Of a stretch of DNA of 64,000 bases, positions 1 to 8,398 are shown one piece after another. Origin of the DNA: JAKOQB01 sp036824465. GTDB lineage: Bacteria > Pseudomonadota > Gammaproteobacteria > Burkholderiales > Burkholderiaceae_F. The stretch spans positions 62,001 to 126,000 of the forward strand of contig DAITAC010000001.1 of the NCBI GenBank assembly GCA_036824465.1. Reading direction: 5' to 3'. The number at the start of each line of letters is the position of its first letter. Positions within the stretch are counted from its first letter, which is position 1. The notes below the pieces were generated by a model that searched no databases, was not told the origin of the DNA, and was given only the letters and a program-made list of their open reading frames with translations. The position numbers were made by a program, and so were the translations under genes.

Positions 1-1
1 C

Positions 2-817
2 AATCTGTTTCTGCACGTCCTTGGGCGACGCGCTGATGGTTATCACGAACTGCAGAGCGTGTTCGTGCCGATCGATCTGGCCGACACACTGGACTTCGAA
101 CTGCGCGACGACGGCGCGATCGAGCGCAACGGCGATGTCGTTGGTAATCCCGATAATGACCTTCCTGTTCGCGCGGCCCAACTGCTGCAGGCCGAGTCGG
201 CAACATCGTTGGGCGTGTCGATCAATGTCGAAAAGCGCATTCCGCCCGGCAGCGGCATGGGTGGCGGCAGTTCAGACGCGGCGACGACGCTGATCGCACT
301 GAATCGACTGTGGCGACTCGCGTGGCCGCGTGCGAAACTGTCGGCACTCGGGCAACGACTCGGCGCCGATGTGCCGTTCTTTCTTGGCCCGGGGCCCGCG
401 TTCGTGGAGGGCATCGGTGAGCGACTCACACCGCTTGGTTTCGAGCCTGCGTGGTTTGCCGTCGTGAAGCCGCAAGTGGCTGTCGCGACAGCGGAAATTT
501 TCGCTGACCCCGGTTTGACCCGAAACTCGAAAGCCACGATAATTTCCGCCTTTTCCGCGGGGCTGAAGCAGTTTCCACGCGCACTTTTCGGCGCCAACGA
601 TCTTGAAGCGGTCGTACGGCGCCGGGTTCCTGAAGTCGATGCTGTCCTGGCGCTGCTGTCGCGTCATGGTCCGGCGCGAATGACGGGCTCCGGTTCAGCG
701 GTGTTCGTTGCCGTCGCAACTGAAGCTGAGGCGCGTGCTGCAATCGCGCAGTTGCCGGATGGATGGGCGGGTTGGGCCGTCAGGAGTTTGGAGCAGCATC
801 CGCTCGCGGAGTGGTGA
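2..817 (+). CDS. ispE: 4-diphosphocytidyl-2-C-methyl-D-erythritol kinase (5' truncated)
   Basis: IspE phosphorylates the 2-hydroxyl of CDP-methylerythritol with ATP in the cytosolic MEP pathway for isoprenoid precursors. The reading frame is already open at base 2; the first visible residues (NLFLHVLGRRADGYHELQS) are the typical IspE N-terminal segment, so only about ten residues are missing off the window. The GHMP-kinase glycine loop PPGSGMGGGSSDAATTL lies near bases 241-285, and the C-terminal GSGSAVF segment is present. The stop at 815-817 sits inside the first arm of the 19-bp repeat array. In betaproteobacteria ispE precedes tRNA-Gln and prs, as here; lolB would be expected upstream but is outside the window. 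Confidence 0.95.
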   Translation, partial: NLFLHVLGRRADGYHELQSVFVPIDLADTLDFELRDDGAIERNGDVVGNPDNDLPVRAAQLLQAESATSLGVSINVEKRIPPGSGMGGGSSDAATTLIALNRLWRLAWPRAKLSALGQRLGADVPFFLGPGPAFVEGIGERLTPLGFEPAWFAVVKPQVAVATAEIFADPGLTRNSKATIISAFSAGLKQFPRALFGANDLEAVVRRRVPEVDAVLALLSRHGPARMTGSGSAVFVAVATEAEARAAIAQLPDGWAGWAVRSLEQHPLAEW

Positions 818-831
818 TCCGCGGAGTTTTG

Positions 832-907
832 GATCACCGGTTCGTGATGCGATCACCGGTTGGTGATTGGATCACGAAACAGTGATGAGATCACCGGCAG
901 CGCAGGT
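832..907. repeat. 19-bp tandem repeat, palindromic units (4 copies)
   Basis: GATCAC recurs at 832, 851, 870 and 889, exactly 19 bases apart. In the first three units it is followed after six bases by GTGAT, so each unit is an imperfect dyad (GATCAC-N6-GTGAT). The fourth unit keeps only GATCACCGG. The array starts about 15 bases after the ispE stop and ends just before tRNA-Gln. It could be a minisatellite, an RNA hairpin series or a multi-site operator; the sequence alone does not decide. Confidence 0.8.
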
Positions 908-914
908 TTCGCGC

Positions 915-991
915 TGGGGAGTCGCCAAGTTGGTTAAGGCAGCGGATTTTGATTCCGCCATTCGAGGGTTCGAATCCTTCCTCCCCAGCCA
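915..991 (+). tRNA. tRNA-Gln (anticodon UUG)
   Basis: A full cloverleaf can be folded. Acceptor stem TGGGGAG (915-921) pairs with CTCCCCA (981-987), followed by discriminator G and an encoded CCA (989-991). The anticodon stem GCGGA/TCCGC encloses the loop TTTTGAT with anticodon TTG, reading CAA (Gln). The T arm contains GGTTCGAATCC. The position between ispE and prs is the usual one in betaproteobacteria. Confidence 0.97.
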
Positions 992-1080
992 TTTTCAGTT
1001 CGCCGCGACATGCGAATCCGCGTGCCGGCAGTTTGATCGGGCTCGGCTGAGCTGATTGACCGGGTGAGAGGGCGGCTTTG

Positions 1081-2055
1081 GTGCGCAGCGACAAGATCGT
1101 GCCGATGGTTCCTGAGAACCTCGTCGTATTCACGGGCAACGCAAACCCGAAGCTCGCGCACGCCGTCGTCCAGCACATGAACATGCCGCTGGGACGCGCG
1201 ACCGTATCGCGTTTCTCCGACGGCGAAGTGATGGTCGAGATCAACGAGAACGTCCGCGGCAAGGATGTGTTCGTGCTGCAGTCGACCTGCCAGCCGACCA
1301 ACGACAATCTGATGGAACTGGTAATCATGGTCGATGCGCTCAAGCGCGGCTCGGCCGGCCGAATCACCGCGGCGATTCCATACTTCGGCTACGCGCGCCA
1401 GGATCGTCGTCCGCGTTCGGCACGCGTGGCGATCAGCGCCAAGGTGGTCGCCAACATGCTGCAGGCGGTCGGCGTGAATCGCGTACTGGTGATGGACCTG
1501 CATGCCGACCAGATTCAGGGCTTCTTCGATATCCCGGTCGACAACATCTACGCCAGCCCGATCCTGCTCGGTGATCTATGGAAGCACAACCACGAGAACC
1601 TGATGGTCGTATCGCCCGATGTGGGCGGTGTGGTGCGCGCCCGCGCACTGGCGAAGCGCATGGATGCTGATCTGGCGATCATCGACAAACGCCGCCCGCG
1701 CGCGAACGTCGCCGAGGTGATGCACATCATCGGGGACGTCGAAGGCCGGACCTGCGTGATCATGGACGACATGATCGACACCGCCAACACGCTGTGCCAG
1801 GCCGCCGCGGCACTGCGTGAGCACGGCGCCACCAAGGTGATGGCATATTGCACGCATCCGGTGCTGTCCGGCAAGGCGGTCGAGCGGATCATGAATTCCG
1901 TGCTCGACGAAGTGGTGGTGACCGACACGATTCCGCTGCGCGACGATGCGCGCGCATGTCCCAAGATCCGGCAGCTGTCGTGCGCCGCGCTGCTGGGTGA
2001 AACGATTTCGCGCATTTCGCGCGAGGACTCGGTGAGCAACCTGTTCATTGAGTAG
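1081..2055 (+). CDS. prs: ribose-phosphate pyrophosphokinase (PRPP synthetase)
   Basis: Makes PRPP from ribose 5-phosphate and ATP, for nucleotide, NAD, His and Trp synthesis in the cytosol. The protein (about 324 aa) shows the family start VVFTGNANPKLA, the flexible-loop region RQDRRPRSA, the metal/ATP segment DLHADQIQGFFDIPVDN and the PRPP loop VIMDDMIDTANT. The start is uncertain: GTG at 1081 (or TTG at 1078) follows GAGAGG at 1066-1071 with good spacing. ATG at 1105 would give a shorter N-terminus closer to most homologues but has no visible ribosome site. rplY follows after about 50 bases, probably in the same transcript. Confidence 0.96.
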   Translation: MRSDKIVPMVPENLVVFTGNANPKLAHAVVQHMNMPLGRATVSRFSDGEVMVEINENVRGKDVFVLQSTCQPTNDNLMELVIMVDALKRGSAGRITAAIPYFGYARQDRRPRSARVAISAKVVANMLQAVGVNRVLVMDLHADQIQGFFDIPVDNIYASPILLGDLWKHNHENLMVVSPDVGGVVRARALAKRMDADLAIIDKRRPRANVAEVMHIIGDVEGRTCVIMDDMIDTANTLCQAAAALREHGATKVMAYCTHPVLSGKAVERIMNSVLDEVVVTDTIPLRDDARACPKIRQLSCAALLGETISRISREDSVSNLFIE

Positions 2056-2105
2056 AGCTTCCGTTGTGGCTGGTCGCGGCCCGCGGATATTTCCTGGAGA
2101 GTGAA

Positions 2106-2807
2106 ATGAAAGTAGTCGCAACCACGCGCAACACGCCGGGTACGAGTGCGAGCCGCTCCCTGCGCCGCGCGAAGCAGGTACCCGGCGTCATTTATGGCGG
2201 CAACGGGCAGCCGGTCAACATCGCAATCGAACACAACCCGCTGTTCCACGCGCTGCGCAAGGAAAAATTCCACGCATCGATCCTCGACATGGAACTCGAC
2301 GGCAGGAGTGAACGGGTGTTGCTGCGCGATTTCCAGATGCACCCATACAAGCCGCAGGTGATGCACATCGATTTTCAGCGGGTCACCGAGGACAAGCCGA
2401 TTCACATGAGCGTGCCACTGCACTTCGTGGGCCAGGAAAACTCGCCCGCGGTGAAGGAAAGCGGCGGGCTGATCAGCCACGTGCTGTCGGAAGTCGATAT
2501 CGCGTGTCTGCCCAAGGACCTGCCGGCGTTCATCGAGGTCGATCTGTCGGGACTGCGCGCACACCAGACGATCCGCGTGCGCGACCTGCAATTGCCAGCC
2601 GGGGTTAGCCCCGTTCTGAAAGGCAAGGAAAATCCGGTGGTTGCCTCCGTCTCGATCAAGGGCGAGGAGATCGTTGAGGAGACAGCGGCGCCGATCGTGC
2701 CGGCCGCGGATGTTCCCGCCACCGCGCAGAAGCTGCCGCCCGCCGCAGCGGCCGCACCCGCCCCGGAGAAGAAAGGTGGCGACAAGGACAAGGAAAAGAA
2801 GAAGTAA
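2106..2807 (+). CDS. rplY: 50S ribosomal protein L25/Ctc (general stress form)
   Basis: Binds 5S rRNA in the large ribosomal subunit. At 233 aa it is the long two-domain Ctc form: the N-terminal L25 barrel (ARTRN-like start, residues 1-95) is followed by the TL5/Ctc C-terminal domain. The tail is low-complexity Ala/Pro/Glu/Lys and ends in KKGGDKDKEKKK, a common feature of betaproteobacterial L25. The ATG at 2106 has GGAGAGTG just upstream; an earlier in-frame codon at 2064 has no support. The gene lies between prs and pth in the conserved order, and a hairpin terminator follows. Confidence 0.95.
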   Translation: MKVVATTRNTPGTSASRSLRRAKQVPGVIYGGNGQPVNIAIEHNPLFHALRKEKFHASILDMELDGRSERVLLRDFQMHPYKPQVMHIDFQRVTEDKPIHMSVPLHFVGQENSPAVKESGGLISHVLSEVDIACLPKDLPAFIEVDLSGLRAHQTIRVRDLQLPAGVSPVLKGKENPVVASVSIKGEEIVEETAAPIVPAADVPATAQKLPPAAAAAPAPEKKGGDKDKEKKK

Positions 2808-2826
2808 TCGACTCTGCTGCACAATG

Positions 2827-2864
2827 CGGCCCGCGCGTGGCGACACCGCGGGCCGTTCTTGTTT
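2827..2864 (+). terminator. intrinsic terminator after rplY
   Basis: CGGCCCGCG (2827-2835) pairs perfectly with CGCGGGCCG (2847-2855) around an 11-base loop, followed by TTCTTGTTT. It lies 20 bases after the rplY stop and 6 before the pth start, so it could terminate the prs-rplY transcript or attenuate read-through into pth. Confidence 0.7.
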
Positions 2865-2869
2865 GAACC

Positions 2870-3484
2870 ATGATCAACACAGAGACTGCGATCCGGCTGA
2901 TTGTCGGCCTCGGCAATGTCGGCGCCGAGTACGAACGCACGCGTCACAACGCCGGTTTCTGGTTCGTCGATGCGGCCGCGCGCAAGGCAGGAGTGTTTCT
3001 GGCCAACGAACGCAAGTTCCACGGCGAAGTTGCGCGCCTGAAGGACGGTGCGCGCGAATTGTGGCTGCTGAAACCCGGCACGTACATGAACCGTTCCGGT
3101 CAGGCCGTGGTCGCGCTGGCGCTTTACTACAAGATCCTGCCGACACAGATCCTCGTCGCACACGACGAGGTGGATCTACCGCCCGGGGCGGTGAAACTGA
3201 AACGCGGCGGCGGCACTGCCGGCCACAACGGCCTGAAGGACATTCAGGGCCGACTTTCGACACCCGACTTCTGGCGTCTGCGTATTGGAGTCGGCCATCC
3301 GCGTTCGCTCAACTTGCAGCACGAAGTCGCCGACTTCGTGCTGCACCCGGCGAGCCGTGAACATCAGAGTCAGATCGACGAGTCCATCACGCGCGCACTC
3401 GACATCGTGCCTGCCCTCGTCGAAGGTCAGTTCGAGCGCGCGATGATGAAATTGCATTCGGCGCCGAAGGCACCGAACGCATGA
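2870..3484 (+). CDS. pth: peptidyl-tRNA hydrolase
   Basis: Cleaves the ester bond of peptidyl-tRNAs released from stalled ribosomes, recycling tRNA. The 204-aa protein has the Pth signature GLGNVGAEYERTRHNAGFW with the catalytic His at residue 26, the TYMNRSGQAV segment, LVAHDEVDLPPG with the catalytic-site Asp, and KRGGGTAGHNGLKDI. The length is typical. Its stop codon overlaps the next start (ATGA at 3481-3484), so the patatin-like gene is probably translationally coupled to it. Confidence 0.97.
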   Translation: MINTETAIRLIVGLGNVGAEYERTRHNAGFWFVDAAARKAGVFLANERKFHGEVARLKDGARELWLLKPGTYMNRSGQAVVALALYYKILPTQILVAHDEVDLPPGAVKLKRGGGTAGHNGLKDIQGRLSTPDFWRLRIGVGHPRSLNLQHEVADFVLHPASREHQSQIDESITRALDIVPALVEGQFERAMMKLHSAPKAPNA

Positions 3485-4539
3485 GCTTAGGCGGCTCGTT
3501 CGTCCTGCACGCCGGTCCGCGTGCCGCCGATCATGTTCGATCGAACGGCATCGCCCCATGTGATATCGCCTGCGTCCCCGCCGCCGCGGGCGGTCCAAAG
3601 GGCCTGGCGCTGATTCCTCTCGACAGGCTCCTTTTCGGTGAGTGGCTGCGCGATGTCGAACACATTGAACTGATCGGCGCTTCGATCGGCGCATGGCGGA
3701 TGGCGGCGGCGGCAACGGCTGACCCGGTCGCCGCGCTTGATCGACTGTCTGAGGGCTATGTCGCGCAGACCTATCCACGCAAGCCGACGACGAAGCACGT
3801 GAGTGACGAATGCCGCAAGCTCGCGCGCGCCGTTCTGGGAGACGCGAGGACGATCGAACCGCGCCGGGGCATCGGCTTGTCGATCATCACGACGCGCGCG
3901 CGCGGCGTACTGCAGGCGAACCGTTCGAAGGTGGCATTCGCGCGTGCGGCGCTTGCCAATACGATGTCGCGCACACAGCTCGCCGCGCACATGGAGCGCG
4001 TGATCTTTCTCTCGCCTTTGGCCGCATTTCCAACGCGGGCACCCGATGCGTTCGGGCTGACGCGAATTGCGCTGGATGCGCACAACACCGAAGACGCGCT
4101 GCTCGCGTCGGGCTCGATCCCGCTGGTGTGCGATCCGGTGGTGAACATTGCCGGCGCGCCGCGCGGCGATTACTGCGACGGCGGGCTGATCGACTATCAC
4201 CTGCTGCTGCCCTACCACGATCTCAAGGGCCTCGTGCTGTATCCGCACTTCGTGCCGCAGGTGACGCCCGGTTGGCTCGACAAGTTCCTGCCGTGGCGCA
4301 GGCATCCGCGCGCGCATTCGTGGCTCGACAATCTTCTGCTGATTTCGCCTTCACCGGAGCTCCTGGCCCGTCTGCCAAACAGCAAGCTCCCCGATCGCAA
4401 TGACTTCCATCGGTACGGCCTTGACCATGCTGCACGCATGCGCGACTGGAAGCGTGCGATTGCCGAAAGCGAACGCTTTGCCGACGAGGTGATGGCTTGG
4501 CTCACGCGGCCCAATCCGGCGCTGATCAGGCTGCTTTGA
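3481..4539 (+). CDS. patatin-like phospholipase family protein
   Basis: A 352-aa putative acyl hydrolase. It shows the three patatin features: an oxyanion-hole-like GGPKGL near residues 38-43, the nucleophile elbow GASIG (Ser around residue 63), and the catalytic Asp in CDGGLIDYH around residue 235. No signal peptide or membrane segment is evident, so it probably acts in the cytosol or on the inner face of the membrane. It overlaps pth by four bases, suggesting one transcript, and its end overlaps the convergent acetyltransferase gene by 14 bases. The substrate is not predictable; phospholipid or another acyl ester is likely. Confidence 0.8.
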   Translation: MSLGGSFVLHAGPRAADHVRSNGIAPCDIACVPAAAGGPKGLALIPLDRLLFGEWLRDVEHIELIGASIGAWRMAAAATADPVAALDRLSEGYVAQTYPRKPTTKHVSDECRKLARAVLGDARTIEPRRGIGLSIITTRARGVLQANRSKVAFARAALANTMSRTQLAAHMERVIFLSPLAAFPTRAPDAFGLTRIALDAHNTEDALLASGSIPLVCDPVVNIAGAPRGDYCDGGLIDYHLLLPYHDLKGLVLYPHFVPQVTPGWLDKFLPWRRHPRAHSWLDNLLLISPSPELLARLPNSKLPDRNDFHRYGLDHAARMRDWKRAIAESERFADEVMAWLTRPNPALIRLL

Positions 4540-5131
4540 GCGGCTCGGCATCCGATCGATCGCGCGGCACTGCCGCGAGGTACTCATCGAGCGTTTCGCC
4601 TTCGCCCGGTTTGACCATCGTGAAGAGCCGGTGCGAACGGTCGCCGAGAACAAATCCGTCGCGCCGCTTCACTTCGACATAACCCTGGCGGCGCCAGAAC
4701 GCGTGTCCACGTTGGTTGCACTCGACCACCCCCAGCCGCAGCCAGCGCGCGCCGTGCCGGAACGCAAATTCCTCGTAGGCGTCATACAGACGCTGCGCAA
4801 TCCCGGTGCCGATCCGCGGCGTAGCCACCATGAAGAAACCCAGGTGAAACACGCCGGGCGCCATCAGATCGATCGCGCAGGCGACATGCCCCATCAGTTC
4901 GCCGCTCGCCGCATCGCGGACGATGAACCAAGGGTCGTCACGGTAGCTCATGTCTGAAGGCGGATGCTCATCGAACGCGCGCTGCGCGTCGTCGGGCGGC
5001 GGCGGATGTCCGTGCGTGAGCAGCCAGTACTCGGGGTTGGCCTCGTTAAAGGCCTGTATCTCAGCGGTCTCGGCACGCGTTGCCAACCGCACCTGGAACT
5101 CGGCAGTCGTAAAACCGTCGGCCGCGCTCAT
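4526..5131 (-). CDS. GNAT-family N-acetyltransferase
   Basis: A 201-aa protein with a GNAT fold in its C-terminal half. The strand VFHLGFFMVATPRIGTGIAQRLYDAYEEFA matches the acetyl-CoA-binding motif A in altered form, followed by motif B-like GHAFWRRQGY. The N-terminal 60 residues (FNEANPEYWLLTHGHPP) are typical of a family of uncharacterised bacterial acetyltransferases. It is translationally coupled to the gene before it: its ATG overlaps that gene's TGA at 5128-5131. The substrate is unknown. Confidence 0.8.
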   Translation of the reverse strand: MSAADGFTTAEFQVRLATRAETAEIQAFNEANPEYWLLTHGHPPPPDDAQRAFDEHPPSDMSYRDDPWFIVRDAASGELMGHVACAIDLMAPGVFHLGFFMVATPRIGTGIAQRLYDAYEEFAFRHGARWLRLGVVECNQRGHAFWRRQGYVEVKRRDGFVLGDRSHRLFTMVKPGEGETLDEYLAAVPRDRSDAEPLKAA

Positions 5132-5580
5132 GCGAGCTCAAGCGCCATGACCAATTCACTGTCGGCTTCCGCGCCCGTGTACCGAAAACCGAGCGATTGA
5201 TAGAAGCGGCCGAGCGCTTCGGCCTGCTTCACATGCGATGCCAGCAGGCGTCGCGCGCCCGGCCTGGTACGCACATGCTCGACGAGCCGTCGCACCGCGT
5301 CGCGCCCGTAGCCCTTGCCCTGCTGCGATGAGTCGATCATCAATCGCCACAGGAAGAAGTCCGGATCGTCCGGTTGCGGCGCCAATGTCGGGTCGTACAG
5401 CATGATGAAGCCTGCGAGCGTTTCTCCGGCGTAGATCGCACGAAACCAGGCCTCCGGACAGAAATGGGCCTGCGCAATTGAAACCGCATTCGGCGCAACC
5501 TGCGCACCGCCGTCGCCGGCGTCGAGCTTGCACACGGCGCGCACGGTTTCCTTCGTGATTTCACGCAGGGTGACGTTCAT
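5128..5580 (-). CDS. GNAT-family N-acetyltransferase (spermidine/spermine-acetyltransferase-like)
   Basis: A 150-aa GNAT protein. Motif A is clear: LWRLMIDSSQQGKGYGRDAVRRLVEH contains the Q-G-K-G-Y-G acetyl-CoA loop, and GRFYQSLGF near the end is motif B. The overall pattern (VSIAQAHFCPEAWFRAIYAGETLAGFIMLYD) resembles SpeG/BltD-type diamine acetyltransferases, but I would not assign a substrate. ATG at 5580 was chosen because MNVTLREITKE is the usual start; the open frame runs further upstream without support. It is the first gene of a two-gene acetyltransferase operon divergent from ychF. Confidence 0.82.
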   Translation of the reverse strand: MNVTLREITKETVRAVCKLDAGDGGAQVAPNAVSIAQAHFCPEAWFRAIYAGETLAGFIMLYDPTLAPQPDDPDFFLWRLMIDSSQQGKGYGRDAVRRLVEHVRTRPGARRLLASHVKQAEALGRFYQSLGFRYTGAEADSELVMALELA

Positions 5581-5659
5581 GCGGTGCGCGTGCTCGGATT
5601 CATTCCGCTTGCGATAATCGCATGTTTGCGCCGGACGGCGCGGGAATCGAAGGCTTTCC

Positions 5660-6754
5660 ATGGCATTGAAATGCGGCATCGTCGGTCTGCCCAACGTCGG
5701 CAAATCGACCCTCTTCAACGCGCTGACCAAAGCGGGCATCGCGGCCGAGAACTATCCGTTCTGCACGATCGAGCCGAACGTCGGCATCGTCGAAGTGCCC
5801 GACCCGCGCCTGGGCGCGCTGGCAAGGATCGCCAAACCGGAGAAGGTGATCGCCGCCACCGTCGAGTTCGTCGACATCGCTGGCCTGGTTGCCGGCGCGA
5901 GCAAGGGCGAAGGCCTGGGCAACCAGTTCCTTGCCAACATCCGTGAGTGCGACGCGATCGCGCACATCGTGCGCTGCTTCGAAGACCCAAACATCATTCA
6001 CGTCACGGGCAAGGTCGATCCGCTGTCCGACATTGAGGTCATCAACACCGAACTTGCGCTTGCCGATCTGGCCGCCGCCGAGAAGCAGCTCGCCAAGTAC
6101 AGCAAGGTCGCCAAGAGCGGCGGCGACAAGGAAGCCAAGCGGCTGGTCGATGCGCTGGAGAAGATCATGCCGGTCCTGAACGAAGCCAGGCCCGTGCGCA
6201 GCGTCGATCTGTACGCGGAGGAGAAGGCGGTGCTGCAACCACTGTTCCTGCTCACGATGAAACCGACCATGTATGCCGCCAACGTCGAGGAGCATGGCTT
6301 CGTAGACAACCCGCTGCTCGATCTGGTGAAGTCACACGCGGCAAAGGAAGGTGCGCCCGTGGTCGCGGTCTGCGCAAAGGTGGAGGCCGAGATCGCTGAT
6401 CTGTCGGACGCCGACAAGGAAGTGTTCCTCACCGACATGGGCATGACGGAGCCAGGACTGAATCGAATGATCCGTGCCGGGTACACGCTGCTTGGGTTGC
6501 AGACCTACTTTACCGCCGGTCCCAAGGAAGTGCGCGCATGGACCGTCGTAAAAGGCGCGACCGCGCCGCAGGCAGCCGGTGTGATTCACACTGACTTTGA
6601 AAAAGGATTCATCCGCGCCGAGACGATCGCATTCGACGATTACGTTAAGTTCAACGGCGAGGCCGGCTGCAAGGAAGCGGGCCGGATGCGACTGGAGGGA
6701 AGGGAATACGTCGTGCGCGATGGCGACGTGATGCACTTCCGCTTCAACGTCTGA
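5660..6754 (+). CDS. ychF: redox-regulated ribosome-binding ATPase YchF
   Basis: An Obg-family P-loop protein that prefers ATP over GTP and binds ribosomes and the proteasome/protease machinery. The 364-aa length is standard. G1 GLPNVGKST is at residues 8-16, the switch region contains NYPFCTIEPNVG, and G3 is FVDIAGLVAGAS. The C-terminal TGS domain includes GLQTYFTAGPKEVRAWT and ends in VRDGDVMHFRFNV. It is often next to pth; here a lipase and two acetyltransferases lie between. No terminator is obvious downstream. Confidence 0.97.
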   Translation: MALKCGIVGLPNVGKSTLFNALTKAGIAAENYPFCTIEPNVGIVEVPDPRLGALARIAKPEKVIAATVEFVDIAGLVAGASKGEGLGNQFLANIRECDAIAHIVRCFEDPNIIHVTGKVDPLSDIEVINTELALADLAAAEKQLAKYSKVAKSGGDKEAKRLVDALEKIMPVLNEARPVRSVDLYAEEKAVLQPLFLLTMKPTMYAANVEEHGFVDNPLLDLVKSHAAKEGAPVVAVCAKVEAEIADLSDADKEVFLTDMGMTEPGLNRMIRAGYTLLGLQTYFTAGPKEVRAWTVVKGATAPQAAGVIHTDFEKGFIRAETIAFDDYVKFNGEAGCKEAGRMRLEGREYVVRDGDVMHFRFNV

Positions 6755-6931
6755 CTGCACGATAGCGATGATCCGGCTGGCGGTCGTTGAGTGGCGAATG
6801 ACGGAAACGATCCGGATCGCAATTCCCGTGACCGGCGACGCCACCGGCGCGCGTTCAGTGCCACCGATCCCGCGGCCTGATCGAAGCACACGGCATCCGT
6901 GCGGCATTGAGAGACACGCCGCTTCCGCCTG

Positions 6932-8398
6932 ATGGACGAAGCCGCTGCCCGCAATGCAATTCTGGTGCGCGCGTGGGAGACCCAGGAGCCCGCGCCGCCG
7001 CACTGGAGCGACGAGGATCGCGCATGGGCCAGCCGCGCGGCCGCCACGATTGAAGGCGAGCATGCGACGGCAGAGGTCTTCGTCGCGCGCCGCGCCGCGC
7101 TCGCAGTCGAGCGACTGGGCGGGCGCGAGCCCGGCTTGCGTCGCGTTCTTGCCGCCATGACGTGGCGGCCGTGGGTCGGCTGGGCGCTTGCGCTGCTGGC
7201 ACTGGCCTCAGGGTTTGTCAGCGACGCGATAGGTACCGGCCAGCGCGTGAACATCCTTGCGCCGCCGCTGCTCGCGGTGATCGTCTGGAACCTTGCGGTC
7301 TATGTCGGCTTGGCAGCGCACGGCGCTGCGCGCCTGGTGCGTCGGCGGCCACCCGCGCCCGGTCCACTGGCACGCGCGCTCGGCCAGTTCGCGCACGCAT
7401 GCGCTTCGGGCGAGCTGATCGACCACGCAACGCGGCCGTCTGCCGCGTTCCTGCGTGATTGGATGCGCGCGAGCGCGCCGCTGACGGCGGCGCGAGTGGG
7501 ACGCGTGCTGCATGTTGCCGCGTTCGCCTTTGCGCTGGGCGCGCTGGGCGGTCTTTACCTGCGCGGCCTTGCTCTCGAATATCGCGCCGGCTGGCAAAGC
7601 ACGTTTCTCGGCGTTGAACACGTGCACACCCTGATCAGCATATTGCTGGGTCCAGCGTCAACCCTGACGGGCATCCCGATCGCCGATCAAGCACGGCTCG
7701 CCTCGATCCGCTTTCCTGCCGGCCCCGGCGAGAACGCCGCGCCCTGGATCCATCTGTACGGCACGACCGTGGCGCTGGCCGTCCTTGTGCCACGCCTGTT
7801 GCTTGCGCTCGTAGGCCGCTGGCGCGAGGTGCGCATGGCACGGCGCTTTCCGCTGGCACTCGACGATGGGTACTTCCGGCGACTCGTGCGCGCGCACCGC
7901 GGCGAAGCCAGCGCCGTGCACGTGCTGCCCTACGCAATTGAACTCGCGCCGCAGGCTACGCTGGCGCTCCACGCGCTGCTGACCAAGGTTTGCGGCGCTG
8001 GGACGCAGGTCAGCGTGGCGGCGACGACGCAATTCGGCGGCGAGGACGCACTCCCCGCGGACCCGCCGCCCTCCCGCTCGCCTTCGCTGGTAGCCGCGTT
8101 ATTTGCGCTGACGGCAACGCCCGAGTCGGAGAACCACGGCGCGTTCATCAATTCAGTCCGGAAACACATGCCCGTCTGGACTCCGCTCATCGTGCTGGTT
8201 GAGGAATCCGCGTTTCGCAAGCGCTTTGGGGCCACCCCCGGGCGTATTGACGAGCGACGGGCGGCGTGGAATCACATGCTTGCCGCCATCGGCCACGAGC
8301 CGGCGTTCATCGATCTGCTGGCGTCGGATCTGGACTCCGCCGAGCTTGCGCTAAGCGCCGCGCTCGACCGCACCGGCACGGCCGCGATACCCGCATGA
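6932..8398 (+). CDS. DUF2868 domain membrane protein, partner of the DUF3482 GTPase
   Basis: A 488-aa integral membrane protein of unknown function. After a soluble N-terminus there are four likely membrane segments, near residues 81-100, 108-128, 191-211 and 269-287, followed by a soluble C-terminal third. The hydrophobic pattern and the LGVEHVHTLISILLGPAS segment fit DUF2868. Its stop overlaps the start of the next gene (ATGA at 8395-8398), so the two are almost certainly made together. This pairing recurs in proteobacteria as far as I recall, but its role has not been described to my knowledge. Confidence 0.75.
   Translation: MDEAAARNAILVRAWETQEPAPPHWSDEDRAWASRAAATIEGEHATAEVFVARRAALAVERLGGREPGLRRVLAAMTWRPWVGWALALLALASGFVSDAIGTGQRVNILAPPLLAVIVWNLAVYVGLAAHGAARLVRRRPPAPGPLARALGQFAHACASGELIDHATRPSAAFLRDWMRASAPLTAARVGRVLHVAAFAFALGALGGLYLRGLALEYRAGWQSTFLGVEHVHTLISILLGPASTLTGIPIADQARLASIRFPAGPGENAAPWIHLYGTTVALAVLVPRLLLALVGRWREVRMARRFPLALDDGYFRRLVRAHRGEASAVHVLPYAIELAPQATLALHALLTKVCGAGTQVSVAATTQFGGEDALPADPPPSRSPSLVAALFALTATPESENHGAFINSVRKHMPVWTPLIVLVEESAFRKRFGATPGRIDERRAAWNHMLAAIGHEPAFIDLLASDLDSAELALSAALDRTGTAAIPA

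Noticed and set aside
1548..2846. A 432-codon open frame on the minus strand across prs and rplY
   Set aside because: Antisense to two clear genes, with no domain or signal and a shadow-like composition.
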